A stretch of DNA of 64,000 nucleotides from an uncultured Bacteroides sp. Its GTDB lineage: Bacteria; Bacteroidota; Bacteroidia; Bacteroidales; Bacteroidaceae. Each line of letters opens with the position of its first letter. Position 1 is the stretch's first letter. Shown piece after piece: positions 26,683 through 35,780 of the stretch. Location of the stretch: contig NZ_OY782857.1 of NCBI RefSeq assembly GCF_963678425.1, positions 469,001 to 533,000 on the forward strand, in the 5' to 3' direction. The notes under the pieces were generated by a model. It saw only the letters and a program-made list of their open reading frames with translations, had not been told where the DNA came from and did no database searches. A program made the position numbers and the translations under genes.

Positions 26683-28257
26683 TTATTTTAGTTTTCTTTC
26701 GTATTCTCCCGACTGTAAAGTTTCAACAGCCTTTCGTATACTCTCATTCGCGGAATTCATCACCTGATAATATTCGTTCATATCCCACAAATCTCGAGCA
26801 ATAAGAGCTTTCAACTGGGTCTTTAATAAAGGCTCTGAAATTTTCAATTGTTCCTTATTAAGTGTCACTTTCGCTTCAGTACCCATAGCAATCAAGTCAT
26901 CCATAATATCACTGCCAATCACAAACCCTTTGTTATAGTCATTGAACGATTTATATGTATTCAGTAGTTCCTTCCGATGATTCTCCACATATTTGATTGT
27001 TACTTTTAAAACAACACCTTTTGCCACAAGATTGCGGTGATAGTCTGTATAAAGAGTTGTGTCAATAGGAACAAAATAATCGGGCATAATTCCGCCACCT
27101 CCATAAACCACTCTTCCTGATTTCTTTGTTTTACACTTCAGCGAATCCGGAAAATGAATACTATCTGAGTTCATCATTTCCCCCTTATTATAGCGGCTAA
27201 TCAAATCCATATTATATTTCTCGATGCTCTCATAAGGTTTCTGAATGCATCTTCCGGCAGGAGTGTAGTAACGGGCAACCGTCAAACGGATCATTGACCC
27301 ATCGGGTAAATCAATCGGACGCTGAACCAGTCCTTTTCCAAAGGAGCGTCGTCCTACAATCAGTCCTCTGTCCCAATCCTGAATGGCACCTGACAGAATC
27401 TCACTTGCAGATGCAGAATATTCATTTACCAAAACGACCAAGCGTCCCTTCTGAAACTTACCCGTACCTTTAGCAAAGAACTCGCTGCGAGGAGCATGCA
27501 AACCTTCAGTGTACACAATTAACTCTTTCTCTCCCAGGAACTCATTTGCCAGATCAATGGCAGCATTGAGGTATCCACCACCATTATCCTGTAAATCAAG
27601 AATTAAATCTTTCATTCCTCTTAGTTTCAGATCTTTGAGTGCATTGGCAAATTCATCTGCAGTAGTAGATGCAAAACGATTGATGCGGACATAACCTATT
27701 TTATCCTGAATCATATAATGTGCATCCAGACTATAAAGAGGAATACGATCACGTTTAACCGTAAAATAGAGCAAATCTTTAACGCCTCTTCTTAATATCT
27801 TTAAATTCACAGTTGTCCCTTTTGGGCCCTTTAGTCGACGCATAACCTCATCCGTGCTCATCTTTACGCCAGCTATTGCAGTATCGTTAACTGCGATTAT
27901 CCGATCACCCGCCAGAATCCCTATCTTCTCAGAAGGTCCACCGGAAACTGGTTGAATAACCAATAAGGTATCCTCAGCCATATTAAACTGAACACCAATA
28001 CCTTCAAAGTTTCCCTGTAAAGGTTCATTCAGCTTTTTCACCTCATTCGCATTAGAATATGTAGAATGAGGATCAAGCGTAGAGAGCATTTTTACAATGG
28101 CATCTTCTACAAGTTTATCCTCATTAACATTATCTACGTATAGATTATTAATAGCAAATTCTGCCATATGCAGTTTACGTGAAGCAGCGGTTCCGTAGTT
28201 CTGAGCTTGCAAGTTAACAGAAAGCAAGCAAATAAAAGAAATAACTAATTTTTTCAT
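26683..28257 (-). CDS. C-terminal processing peptidase (S41, PDZ-containing)
   Basis: This is the full-length counterpart of the partial S41 gene at the window start. A signal peptide (MKKLVISFICLLSVNLQAQ) leads into the N-terminal domain and a PDZ domain around residues 75-160 (GIGVQFNMAEDTLLVIQPV...GILAGDRIIAVND). The protease core has DLQDNGGGYLNAAI, the catalytic Ser in YSASASEILSGAIQ and Lys in SFGKGLVQRPID. It would trim envelope proteins in the periplasm. It lies 17 bases downstream of coaD and upstream of the Ca-ATPase. Confidence 0.94.
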   Translation of the reverse strand: MKKLVISFICLLSVNLQAQNYGTAASRKLHMAEFAINNLYVDNVNEDKLVEDAIVKMLSTLDPHSTYSNANEVKKLNEPLQGNFEGIGVQFNMAEDTLLVIQPVSGGPSEKIGILAGDRIIAVNDTAIAGVKMSTDEVMRRLKGPKGTTVNLKILRRGVKDLLYFTVKRDRIPLYSLDAHYMIQDKIGYVRINRFASTTADEFANALKDLKLRGMKDLILDLQDNGGGYLNAAIDLANEFLGEKELIVYTEGLHAPRSEFFAKGTGKFQKGRLVVLVNEYSASASEILSGAIQDWDRGLIVGRRSFGKGLVQRPIDLPDGSMIRLTVARYYTPAGRCIQKPYESIEKYNMDLISRYNKGEMMNSDSIHFPDSLKCKTKKSGRVVYGGGGIMPDYFVPIDTTLYTDYHRNLVAKGVVLKVTIKYVENHRKELLNTYKSFNDYNKGFVIGSDIMDDLIAMGTEAKVTLNKEQLKISEPLLKTQLKALIARDLWDMNEYYQVMNSANESIRKAVETLQSGEYERKLK

Positions 28258-28274
28258 TCAATGACTATTTGGCA

Positions 28275-28727
28275 TCAGAGCTCCAATCCTTCAGGAATAA
28301 AGCGGCTAATATCTTTATTATAATGTAAAAGCTCTCTTACAATGGTAGAGCTCACACAAGTCAACTCTGGTTCTGTAAAGAGCAATATTGTCTCAATTCC
28401 GGCCAATTGCCTGTTCACATCGGCAATAGTCTCTTCATATTCGAAATCTTTCACCGTGCGAATGCCACGAACAATAAACTTTGCATCAACAGCTTTCGCA
28501 AAATCAATTGTCAGGCAATCATAAGGCTGGACCTTTATTCCGGGTTCATCCCTATATAAATTACGAATCATCTCCACACGCTTTTCTATAGGAAAGTAGG
28601 TCTTCTTATTTTCATTGATACCTATGCCTATTACTATCTCATCCATAAAGGTCAAAGCACGCTTCACCACTGAGAAGTGGCCAATAGTAAAAGGATCAAA
28701 TGTTCCCGGGAATATGGCTCGTTTCAT
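28275..28727 (-). CDS. coaD: Phosphopantetheine adenylyltransferase
   Basis: CoaD adenylates 4'-phosphopantetheine in coenzyme A synthesis. The nucleotidyltransferase motif FPGTFDPFTIGHFSVVKRAL contains the TxGH-type element, written here as TIGH. KFIVRGIRTVKDFEYE holds the phosphate-binding Arg residues, and CVSSTIVRELLHYNKDISRFIP ends the domain. The length of 150 residues is normal. It starts 4 bases after the parE stop and is probably translated from the same message. Confidence 0.96.
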   Translation of the reverse strand: MKRAIFPGTFDPFTIGHFSVVKRALTFMDEIVIGIGINENKKTYFPIEKRVEMIRNLYRDEPGIKVQPYDCLTIDFAKAVDAKFIVRGIRTVKDFEYEETIADVNRQLAGIETILLFTEPELTCVSSTIVRELLHYNKDISRFIPEGLEL

Positions 28728-28731
28728 AATT

Positions 28732-30594
28732 TTACGCTACGTCTTCTTCAATAACCAGATTATCTATAATAAAGTTCTGACGTTCCATGGTATTCTTTCC
28801 CATATAGAACTCTAAAAGTCCTTTTACCAAATCAGTCCTTCGCAGAGATACTTGTTCCAGACGGATGTCTTTACCTATAAAATGCCTGAACTCATCCGGA
28901 GAGATCTCACCAAGTCCTTTGAATCGGGTAATTTCAGGACTGGGAGAAAGTTTATTGATTGCGCTCACCCGTTCTTCTTCCGAGTAGCAATAAATGGTCT
29001 CTTTCTTATTTCGAACACGGAAAAGAGGCGTTTGCAGAATATACACATGTCCTTTTTTTATCAAATCAGGGAAAAACTGCAGAAAGAAAGTAATCAGCAG
29101 CAAGCGGATGTGCATACCATCCACATCAGCATCTGTAGAAACAATCACCTTGTTATATCGTAACCCTTCAATTCCATCTTCAATATTCAATGCAGCCTGA
29201 AGCAAATTAAACTCTTCATTTTCATAAACCACCTTCTTGGTTAATCCAAAAGAATTAAGCGGTTTACCCCGCAGGCTAAATACAGCCTGAGTATTCACAT
29301 CGCGGCTTTTAGTAATAGACCCACTGGCAGAATCACCCTCTGTAATAAAGATGCTGGAATTTTCCTGATCTTTTCCTTTTGTATCATTTAAGTGAGTGCG
29401 GCAATCACGTAATTTGCGGTTGTGCAGATTCGCTTTCTTCGCACGTTCACGGGCCAGTTTGGTTACGCCGGCAATCGCCTTGCGTTCTTTTTCTGAGTCT
29501 TGTATTTTCTGAAGTAGGATCTCTGAGGTTTCATGATTGATATGCAGATAATTATCCAGTTCTCTTTTCACAAAATCACCGATAAACTTACCTACAGAAG
29601 GACCATCCGGCCCCACATCCTTAGAACCTAGTTTCGTTTTTGTCTGAGACTCAAACACAGGTTCTTCTACCTTTATACTGATAGCCCCTACCATACCGCT
29701 ACGAATATCGGCATAATCGAAGTTCTTGGGATAATACTCCTTGATTGTCTTTGCTACCGCTTCACGGAAAGCAACAAGATGCGTTCCACCCTGAGTGGTA
29801 TGCTGTCCGTTGACAAAAGAATAATACTCTTCTCCGTATTGATCACTATGAGTAAGCACCAGTTCGATGTCTTCCCCTCTTAAGTGAATAATGGGATAAA
29901 GCGGTTCAGTAGTCATATTTTCATTTAACAAGTCGACCAATCCATTTCGTGAACTGAACTTCTTCCCGTTAAATATAATCGTCAAACCGGTGTTAAGAAA
30001 GACATAATTCTTCAGCAACGGTTCAATATATTCCTTTTGGTATTGATAATCTTTAAATATCGCATTGTCTGGAATGAACTCTGTTAGTGTACCATTATCA
30101 TGTTCAGTCTCAACAATTGGAAAATCATTAACAATAACACCTCTTTCAAACTCAGCTGTTTTCTCCTCTCCTTCTCTGAAACTGGATATACGGAAAAAAG
30201 AAGAAAGTGCATTTACAGCTTTTATACCAACACCATTCAAACCAACCGATTTCTTGAAGGCTTTAGAGTCGTACTTACCTCCGGTATTCATTTTTGAAGA
30301 AACATCGATCACCTTTCCCAGAGGGATACCACGACCATGATCACGCACTGTCACTTTTCCGTCGGCAACCGTAACCTCAATTGTTTTGCCAAATCCCATC
30401 ATGAACTCGTCGATAGAATTATCCAATGACTCTTTCAGGAGCACATAAATACCATCATCAGAATGAGAACCATCACCCAATTTCCCGATATACATACCAG
30501 GACGGCGACGAATATGTTCTTTCCAATCGAGGGTCCGAATGTTTTCTTCAGTATATTCTGAAACCTGGATTTTTTCTTCAATTACTTCTTCCAT
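28732..30594 (-). CDS. parE: DNA topoisomerase IV subunit B (GyrB/ParE type)
   Basis: ParE supplies the ATPase of topoisomerase IV, which decatenates daughter chromosomes. The GHKL motifs are clear: HIRRRPGMYIGKLGDG, LDNSIDEF (Asn for Mg) and KSVGLNGVGIKAVNALS. The TOPRIM domain starts ITEGDSASGSITKSRD and the DxD is VSTDADVDGMHIR. RFKGLGEISPDEF is near the end. The ATG at 30594 (MEEVIEEK) is preferred, since the longer version begins TTG. Length near 620 residues fits the short Bacteroidetes ParE. The ParC partner is not adjacent. Confidence 0.92.
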   Translation of the reverse strand: MEEVIEEKIQVSEYTEENIRTLDWKEHIRRRPGMYIGKLGDGSHSDDGIYVLLKESLDNSIDEFMMGFGKTIEVTVADGKVTVRDHGRGIPLGKVIDVSSKMNTGGKYDSKAFKKSVGLNGVGIKAVNALSSFFRISSFREGEEKTAEFERGVIVNDFPIVETEHDNGTLTEFIPDNAIFKDYQYQKEYIEPLLKNYVFLNTGLTIIFNGKKFSSRNGLVDLLNENMTTEPLYPIIHLRGEDIELVLTHSDQYGEEYYSFVNGQHTTQGGTHLVAFREAVAKTIKEYYPKNFDYADIRSGMVGAISIKVEEPVFESQTKTKLGSKDVGPDGPSVGKFIGDFVKRELDNYLHINHETSEILLQKIQDSEKERKAIAGVTKLARERAKKANLHNRKLRDCRTHLNDTKGKDQENSSIFITEGDSASGSITKSRDVNTQAVFSLRGKPLNSFGLTKKVVYENEEFNLLQAALNIEDGIEGLRYNKVIVSTDADVDGMHIRLLLITFFLQFFPDLIKKGHVYILQTPLFRVRNKKETIYCYSEEERVSAINKLSPSPEITRFKGLGEISPDEFRHFIGKDIRLEQVSLRRTDLVKGLLEFYMGKNTMERQNFIIDNLVIEEDVA

Positions 30595-30622
30595 AATTAT
30601 CAATTTGCCAATAGCTTATATA

Positions 30623-31762
30623 CTACAAATCTATTTTCTTTATAAACGCGCGACGACGTTTATGTTGAACTGTTTCAAAGTATTCCCACTGAGCCTGAAC
30701 CTTTCCGTTTAACTCCAATTCGGGATTGCTTTCCGCAAATATACAACCTTCTTTTTGGTAAACAGGAATTAAATCAGAAAATAATAAGGCATTCACCCCT
30801 TTGTTCTGGTACTCCGGTTTTACAGCAATCAAAAGAAGATCAATCACTTTTCTTTTTCCAAAGAATAACGCTTTAATTAAATGAAACCAGCCAAAAGGTA
30901 ACAACCGTCCATTGGCTTTTTGTAATGCAACCGACAAGGATGGCATAGTAATACCAGCTGCAATTAGCTTACCTTCCTGATCAACGACTAGAGGAACCAT
31001 TTTTAAATCGACAACTGGAAGATATATCTTCATATAATGTTCGATCTGCTTTTGAGAAAGAGCAGAATAGCCATATAGTGGGCTATAAGCCTCATTCATC
31101 AGATCAAAAATAGCCTGTCCATAATCTTTAGCCAATTTTTTCCCTGAAGTATACTTTATAACTCTAAGATTATACTTCCTCTGTATTAAATCGGAAATGC
31201 GCTGGTGCTTTTCCGGCACGCCCGTCTCAGGAATATAAATCTTGAACTCAACCCAATCAGCATCTTTCCCATATCCAAGTTTCTGCATATGTTCCGGATA
31301 ATAGGGATAATTGTATATTGTAGCCATCGTACTTAACTGATCGAAACCCTCAATCAGCATACCTTCGGCATCAAAATCAGTGAATCCTAAAGGACCTTGA
31401 ATGTTTTCCATTCCATGTTCCTTTCCATAGTTCTCCACCACTTTAAGCAGCGCTTCAGACACTTCTAAGTCATCAATAAAGTCGATCCATCCGAATCGCA
31501 CATCCTTTTTATTCCAGGTTTGATTGGCCTTATGATTAATAATGGCAGCTATCCTTCCTACTATCTTGTCGTCCTTATATGCTAAGAAATACTCTGCTTC
31601 ACAAAACTCAAAGGCTGGATTTTTATCTTTATTAAATGTATTAAGCATATCATCATAAAGATCTGGAACCGAATAAGCATTGCCTTTATATAACTTGATA
31701 TTAAATCGAATAAACTCTTTAAGTTCTTTTTTATTAGATACTTGTTTAACTATTACTGCCAT
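30623..31762 (-). CDS. GNAT-like acyltransferase family protein
   Basis: The protein of 379 residues looks like two GNAT-like lobes. The N-terminal FIRFNIKLYKGNAYSVPDL and YKDDKIVGRIAAIINHKANQTW fit an acetyl-CoA-binding beta strand arrangement, and DLLLIAVKPEYQNKGVNALLFSD is the classic motif A (VxPxxQxxG). The DYVPL-type inner segments are like proteins annotated as N-acetyltransferases of unknown substrate in Bacteroides. It is the first gene of the parE run, separated by 28 bases. Catalysis is likely but the substrate is unknown. Confidence 0.75.
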   Translation of the reverse strand: MAVIVKQVSNKKELKEFIRFNIKLYKGNAYSVPDLYDDMLNTFNKDKNPAFEFCEAEYFLAYKDDKIVGRIAAIINHKANQTWNKKDVRFGWIDFIDDLEVSEALLKVVENYGKEHGMENIQGPLGFTDFDAEGMLIEGFDQLSTMATIYNYPYYPEHMQKLGYGKDADWVEFKIYIPETGVPEKHQRISDLIQRKYNLRVIKYTSGKKLAKDYGQAIFDLMNEAYSPLYGYSALSQKQIEHYMKIYLPVVDLKMVPLVVDQEGKLIAAGITMPSLSVALQKANGRLLPFGWFHLIKALFFGKRKVIDLLLIAVKPEYQNKGVNALLFSDLIPVYQKEGCIFAESNPELELNGKVQAQWEYFETVQHKRRRAFIKKIDL

Positions 31763-31879
31763 AAATTGTATAAAATATTAAGATCGCAAAGATACTCTTT
31801 TTCAATAAAAAACATTAAATCCACCCCCATTAATGTAATTTAAAGGGTCTATTTTATAAAATAGGAACAATATTATCGC

Positions 31880-33060
31880 TCAGGACTTATGACATTTTAC
31901 TATTACTTTCTGATCATCAGCCAAAGTTGTTGCAAAAAGATAAGTATCGCCGCCATCCATAAGCTTCAGTCGTTTACGAAGTTCTGCAACAGAAGAAGGG
32001 AAATTGCGGACAGTAATATTGGCTTGCTTTATATTTCCGATATTGGCTTTCAGCTCTTTTTTATTTAAACTAAAAACAGCCTCACACTCAAATTTCCGGC
32101 CAGGGAAATCAGAAATCAACTTATCAGAAGTATACAAATGACTATTAGGATGGAGCTTTTTAATTGATAACTGTTAGTTATGCTCTTATAAGCACCCGCT
32201 TTTAGAATTGAAGCATTAGGTTCGTAAAGATAATGACCCACCTCATTAGAATAATTACATCCGTTTTGTTCATCCTCTTTCTCAAAAGAGTAAATCTGAA
32301 GCTCTCCGTTTTTGAGGATATTCACACAATGAATCGGCATCTTATCGGTTTCTTTCTCCTTACTTAAAATTACAAGAAGTTCCTTGCATTCATTGGCAAC
32401 CGAAACCACATGTACTTCCCTGGCAAAAGACAAATCACGCAATGCAAGAGAGAGGTCGAGCATAGGAGACAGTTTAATCAATACTTCCCTTGCTTTGCTG
32501 ACCAGCAACTCTGAGATTTCAGCAACATTTGGTTCACAATCAGCTATAGCAACCGTTTTTCCGCCCTGATTATCCCTTCTGGCAGGATCAATAAACAGCC
32601 AGTCTGCTTTTTCAACCTGAGAGAGATACTCCACACCATCTCCATTGATCACCTCAATATGAGATAAACCAAGCAATGGAAAATTAAAAGAAGCAATATC
32701 ACACAGTTCCCGTTGACGTTCCACATAAACAGCCTTTTGAAAGTTTGCAGAGAGAAAAGCACAGTCTATTCCTAATCCTCCGGTCATATCCAACAAAGTA
32801 TCTCCTTTCACAAGAGAAGCCTTGTATTTTGCCGTTGCCTCTGAAGAACATTGTTCCAACGAAATATGTCTGGGATAAATCAATCCATCCGTATTTCCCC
32901 AGAAAGGGATTTTTTCCTTTGCAACTCTCTTGCCAACAATCTGAGTAATGACAAAAGGCATATCCACATCAGGGTATTTCTTTGCCTGAAGAGCCAGCTT
33001 TGAAGGATCATCAGTGGCATGTTCCTTAATAAATTCAATCGTCACTTCGTTAAGTTTCAT
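31880..33060 (-). pseudogene. THUMP-like domain class I methyltransferase, broken by a one-base frameshift
   Basis: The 5' part (from 33060) encodes a SAM-methyltransferase domain: DTLLDMTGGLGIDCAFLSA (motif I), VYVERQRELC and WLFIDPARRD. The frame leaves the family sequence after NSYQLK and stops at 32116. In the next frame KLHPNSHLYTSDKLISDFPGR continues exactly where it should and runs to 31880 (VRNFPSSVAELRKRLKL, GGDTYLFATT), a THUMP-like C-terminal domain. One A missing from the run of five at 32157-32161 explains the break; restoring it gives 393 residues. It is either a true lesion or a base-calling error in the homopolymer. Confidence 0.85.
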
Positions 33061-33200
33061 CTGTATACTATTAGTAAAGCTTGTGGGTATATTTTCGGTA
33101 AGTTTTCTCTTATACCTAATCGGTGTGCCTGAGCTGCTTGTTTTAAAACAGCTTTATTTTCCACATCTTGTTTAAGAGGCAAGGTCGGTATCTGGTACAT
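33057..33200 (-). pseudogene. N-terminal remnant of a Fic-family protein
   Basis: Beginning at ATG 33200 the frame reads MYQIPTLPLKQDVENKAVLK and then QAAQAHR, which resembles the N-terminal segment of Bacteroidetes Fic/DOC proteins (PLPL..ETKAVLKKLAAANR..LAELKG). After AHR the similarity is lost and the frame ends at 33057, overlapping the next start by an ATGA. The Fic core motif HPFxxGNGR is absent anywhere near. It is most simply a truncated leftover gene, although a genuine 47-residue ORF cannot be excluded. Confidence 0.5.
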
Positions 33201-33448
33201 GATTTTTTTATTTTGTTGTTCATGGGAAAAACAAATATAGAAAGAAAATTGCATTTCTTTTCTATACCAGATCAGATATGCAAAAAACAGGCATACTTTT
33301 GAATATAATATCCTGCAAACATATATTAAAACACTTTAGACATTAGCATTATCTCTCAGAAGCATAATTATCTGCTGATTCTCTAGCTAAATTAAATAAA
33401 GCTTCAGAATTGCTAATAAAAAAAGAAGCATCTATCTATACGACAAAT

Positions 33449-33486
33449 GCTTCTTTAAGTGAGGTGGGCCATCTTGGGGCTGAACC
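33449..33486 (+). mobile_element. Distal attachment site of the tRNA-Met island
   Basis: The bases GTGAGGTGGGCCATCTTGGG at 33459-33478 are identical to 39439-39458 inside the tRNA-Met gene. The similarity extends from 33449 to 33486 with three mismatches over 38 bp. On both sides, outside, a GAAGC hairpin is also repeated. It marks the far end of an element of about 5.98 kb. Confidence 0.85.
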
Positions 33487-33670
33487 TTTATGCTGTTATC
33501 GATCTGAATATCAGTTATATATATAGTATTGTAACTCAAAGAGTACACATAAAGAATACACAATCTTTTCAAAGAACTATAATATATACCTTGCAAAGGT
33601 ATAATGATAAAGTTATAAAAAAAATCTTCGCAAGAATTTATTTATCAACCACTTCCAAAAGATTTTGCTA

Positions 33671-33740
33671 AAATGAATAGTTAATGGAACTGAGATGTAT
33701 AAACTAAGGTAAACAGAAAGGATACATAAGAGTTACTTAT
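33671..33740 (+). repeat. Direct repeat flanking the serine recombinase, left copy
   Basis: This copy shares an exact 37-base core with 34532-34568, and the similarity runs about 70 bases (to 34523-34593) with scattered differences. It overlaps the last codons and stop of the recombinase gene. Confidence 0.85.
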
Positions 33741-34410
33741 TACTCTCGAATAAATCCATAACTAACTGTACTGCCTTAACTGTGAATTGCTTCCCAGTAC
33801 TTGTTTTAAAGCCTGCTTTGTTTAACTCTCTCATAATACAAGCCCAGCTATTATTTTGCACTCTCATTGATTTAATAAAAGCGTATGCACGTGTATTATT
33901 GGGGTTACTCAAAGCTTTTGCCTTTCTTGTTTCCTTGCTTTTAGTAATTGCTTTCTCTAGATTGAGGCTTAAGTTCTCTGGTTTACCTAAAACGAATCCA
34001 GCTTCTATCTTTGCTTGTAGGGCTTTAGATGTTCTGTCACTTATTAATTCTCTTTCGTGCTGAGCCATACCAGCAAAGATAGCAAGGTTTAAAGTATTGA
34101 GTTCTGGAAGATCAACACATTCAATATTAACTCCAGAGTCTCTTAATGCAAATAAGAAGCTTACAGAGCGTGAAAGTCTATCCAGTTTTGCAATAACCAA
34201 AGTTGCATTGTAATCTTTGCAATAATCCAGAGCAGCTTTTAGTTCGTGTCTCTCATTGTTCTTTCCGCTTTCGTGTTCTTCAAAAGACTTAATCAATTCC
34301 CCGTTATGTTGTTTAATGTAACTGGCAATAATTGATTTTTGGGAATCAATACCTAAATTTTGATCTTTAGTACTTGTTCGGAAATAACCAACATAATTTT
34401 TTGTTCCCAT
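33733..34410 (-). CDS. Serine site-specific recombinase (resolvase/invertase type)
   Basis: The N-terminal catalytic domain reads YVGYFRTSTKDQNLGIDSQ, with the nucleophile Ser in RTST. ESGKNNERHELKAALDYC, LVIAKLDRLSRSVSFLF and FAGMAQHERELISDRTSKAL are conserved resolvase segments. A short C-terminal DNA-binding domain follows (ACIMRELNKAGFKTSTGKQFT). The length of 225 residues suits a small resolvase or invertase. It is the left-most gene of the island and its coding region is bracketed by 70-bp direct repeats, so it could resolve or invert DNA within the island. A -7 box (TACATTTG) is 22 bases upstream. Confidence 0.93.
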   Translation of the reverse strand: MGTKNYVGYFRTSTKDQNLGIDSQKSIIASYIKQHNGELIKSFEEHESGKNNERHELKAALDYCKDYNATLVIAKLDRLSRSVSFLFALRDSGVNIECVDLPELNTLNLAIFAGMAQHERELISDRTSKALQAKIEAGFVLGKPENLSLNLEKAITKSKETRKAKALSNPNNTRAYAFIKSMRVQNNSWACIMRELNKAGFKTSTGKQFTVKAVQLVMDLFESNK

Positions 34411-34431
34411 ATTTGTGATTTATTTGTGTTG

Positions 34432-34439
34432 CAAATGTA
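34432..34439 (-). promoter_or_regulatory. Promoter -7 box for the serine recombinase
   Basis: Read on the minus strand the bases are TACATTTG, matching TAnnTTTG, 21 bases before the start codon. TTTG at 34456-34459 is a -33 candidate at slightly short spacing (16 bases). Confidence 0.5.
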
Positions 34440-34522
34440 GTAAACAATAATGTAACAAACTAAACGGACGTTTAATTTATTACATTTTAACAAATTTGAT
34501 TGATTTTTCGTATGTTTTGGTT

Positions 34523-34593
34523 AAATGAATTAGTTAATGGAACTGAGATGTATAAACTAAGGTAAACAAAATAGACACATAAGAATTACTTAT
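34523..34593 (+). repeat. Direct repeat flanking the serine recombinase, right copy
   Basis: Second copy of the repeat at 33671-33740. It lies 112 bases upstream of the recombinase start. Recombination between the copies would delete the recombinase gene. Confidence 0.85.
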
Positions 34594-34820
34594 TTGTATG
34601 TTTTTGGTTCAAATTTCAGGCTGTTTATAAAGTGTTATAATACTGTCTATAAGTATGTTACAGTTTTACAATGGTGTAAATATAAAGAAAAAAGCCCCCA
34701 GATCATTAAAAAACATATAAATTGTAAAAAAAGATGGGTGGGTACCCTTAAAAGTGCGGGCTGTATATATAAATTTTAGTCTCTGGCTCAAGTCTGGTTT
34801 TTGAGCAGTTTAGTTATAAA

Positions 34821-34853
34821 AAAAGAGGATGCCTTTAGGACACCCTCTTATAA
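34821..34853 (-). terminator. Terminator-like hairpin
   Basis: AGAGGATGCC and GGACACCCTCT form an imperfect stem around TTTA, flanked by A-rich and T-rich runs. It lies just past the stop of the small gene at 34895 and fits a minus-strand terminator. The remaining 34594-34820 stretch shows nothing I can name. Confidence 0.5.
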
Positions 34854-34894
34854 AAACTGATAAGTAAATAGATACCGACTATCTTTTTCCCATT

Positions 34895-35059
34895 TTATTT
34901 TATTTTCTGGTAGGTTACTGTAATAACATTGTTTGCTTGTTTCTTGTAACGTTGATAGCCTTTAATTTTAGCGTAGATGCCAACAGCAACAATAGAACCA
35001 CCACATCCAGACTGAATAGCTAGTTCTTTCATTTCTTGAAATGTCATTGTTTCTTTCAT
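34895..35059 (-). CDS. 54-residue small HTH-like protein (excisionase candidate)
   Basis: The ORF begins MKETMTFQEMKELAIQSGCG, continues GSIVAVGIYAKIKGYQRYKK and ends near VTYQKIK. Two helices separated by a Gly turn, with a basic second helix and a short beta tail, look like a small HTH/MerR-like DNA-binding fold. Such proteins often act as excisionases (recombination directionality factors) for tyrosine integrases, and the island needs one. A GG at residues 20-21 could also be read as a double-Gly leader of a bacteriocin, but no transporter is nearby. It is shorter than many gene callers accept, and the codon pattern is clean. Confidence 0.55.
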   Translation of the reverse strand: MKETMTFQEMKELAIQSGCGGSIVAVGIYAKIKGYQRYKKQANNVITVTYQKIK

Positions 35060-35780
35060 AATAATTACTTGTATATTTGATTAATAGTTTTGAAAAAAGT
35101 GTATTTAGGGCTTTAAGGCGATTGTAGATTGGTGATATTTGTATTTCAAATATCAGCACAACCCCTCCCCCATTATAGTCTTGTTGTAACAGTTATAAAT
35201 AGATTGAATATATCATTTACAACGTCCTTAACAGACTAAAAAGACAAGGCTCTAACCCCCTCCTTGAACTCGTACTTACCACATACATTAGAGCGTGCCA
35301 TATTTCACCCCAAAATCAAATTTAATAGATGCTGGTTGCTGGACAAGATACTTGTTACACCGTTCTTTTTGATTAATTTTAAAGACTATGTACCGACTTT
35401 TTATGACTTTTGCATCCAGTGGCTACTTTGTAACATGGAAGGTCCTTTAAGATTTACTGGCTACTACTAAAACACATCACTTGTTTTGTTTACCTACTTT
35501 TATCAATTTTCGGTCAGTGGTGCTCGTTCGTTGTCTTTGATTGAAATACATCAAAGAATAGTGTCTTTAGTCCAAAATGTTTAAAATGGTTTTTACATAG
35601 ATTAGGGGCTATGTATTCAATCATAGATTAAAAACATAAAAGATATACAAGTTGGGATAAAACCTTATATAAGGGCTTAAAATCAATAATGAGAGGATAT
35701 GTAACAAAAGGGTCTTTCTAACTTACTGGAAAAGCAAGCAAGAAAGACGTACAAATTAGCTCTGGAAGTAAATAAGGAAG
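35060..35780. other. 721-base noncoding stretch inside the island
   Basis: No reading frame here has a credible start, length and codon pattern; a 68-codon plus-strand frame at 35264 is Phe/Tyr-rich and judged spurious. The stretch includes a pyrimidine-rich run near 35163 and several short AT-rich hairpins near 35600-35680. It could hold regulatory or replication sites, or the trace of a lost gene, but I see no definite structure. Confidence 0.5.

Noticed and set aside
33459..33486. Partial second tRNA-Met gene
   Set aside because: Only the 3' end is present; it is the distal att copy, not a gene.
34895..35059. Double-glycine bacteriocin precursor
   Set aside because: A GG occurs at residues 20-21, but leader spacing fits poorly and no peptidase-transporter is near. 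The HTH reading is preferred.
34968..35159. 63-codon minus-strand frame overlapping the small HTH-like gene
   Set aside because: It is out of frame with the better-supported gene at 34895-35059 and has low-complexity Cys/Trp-rich translation.
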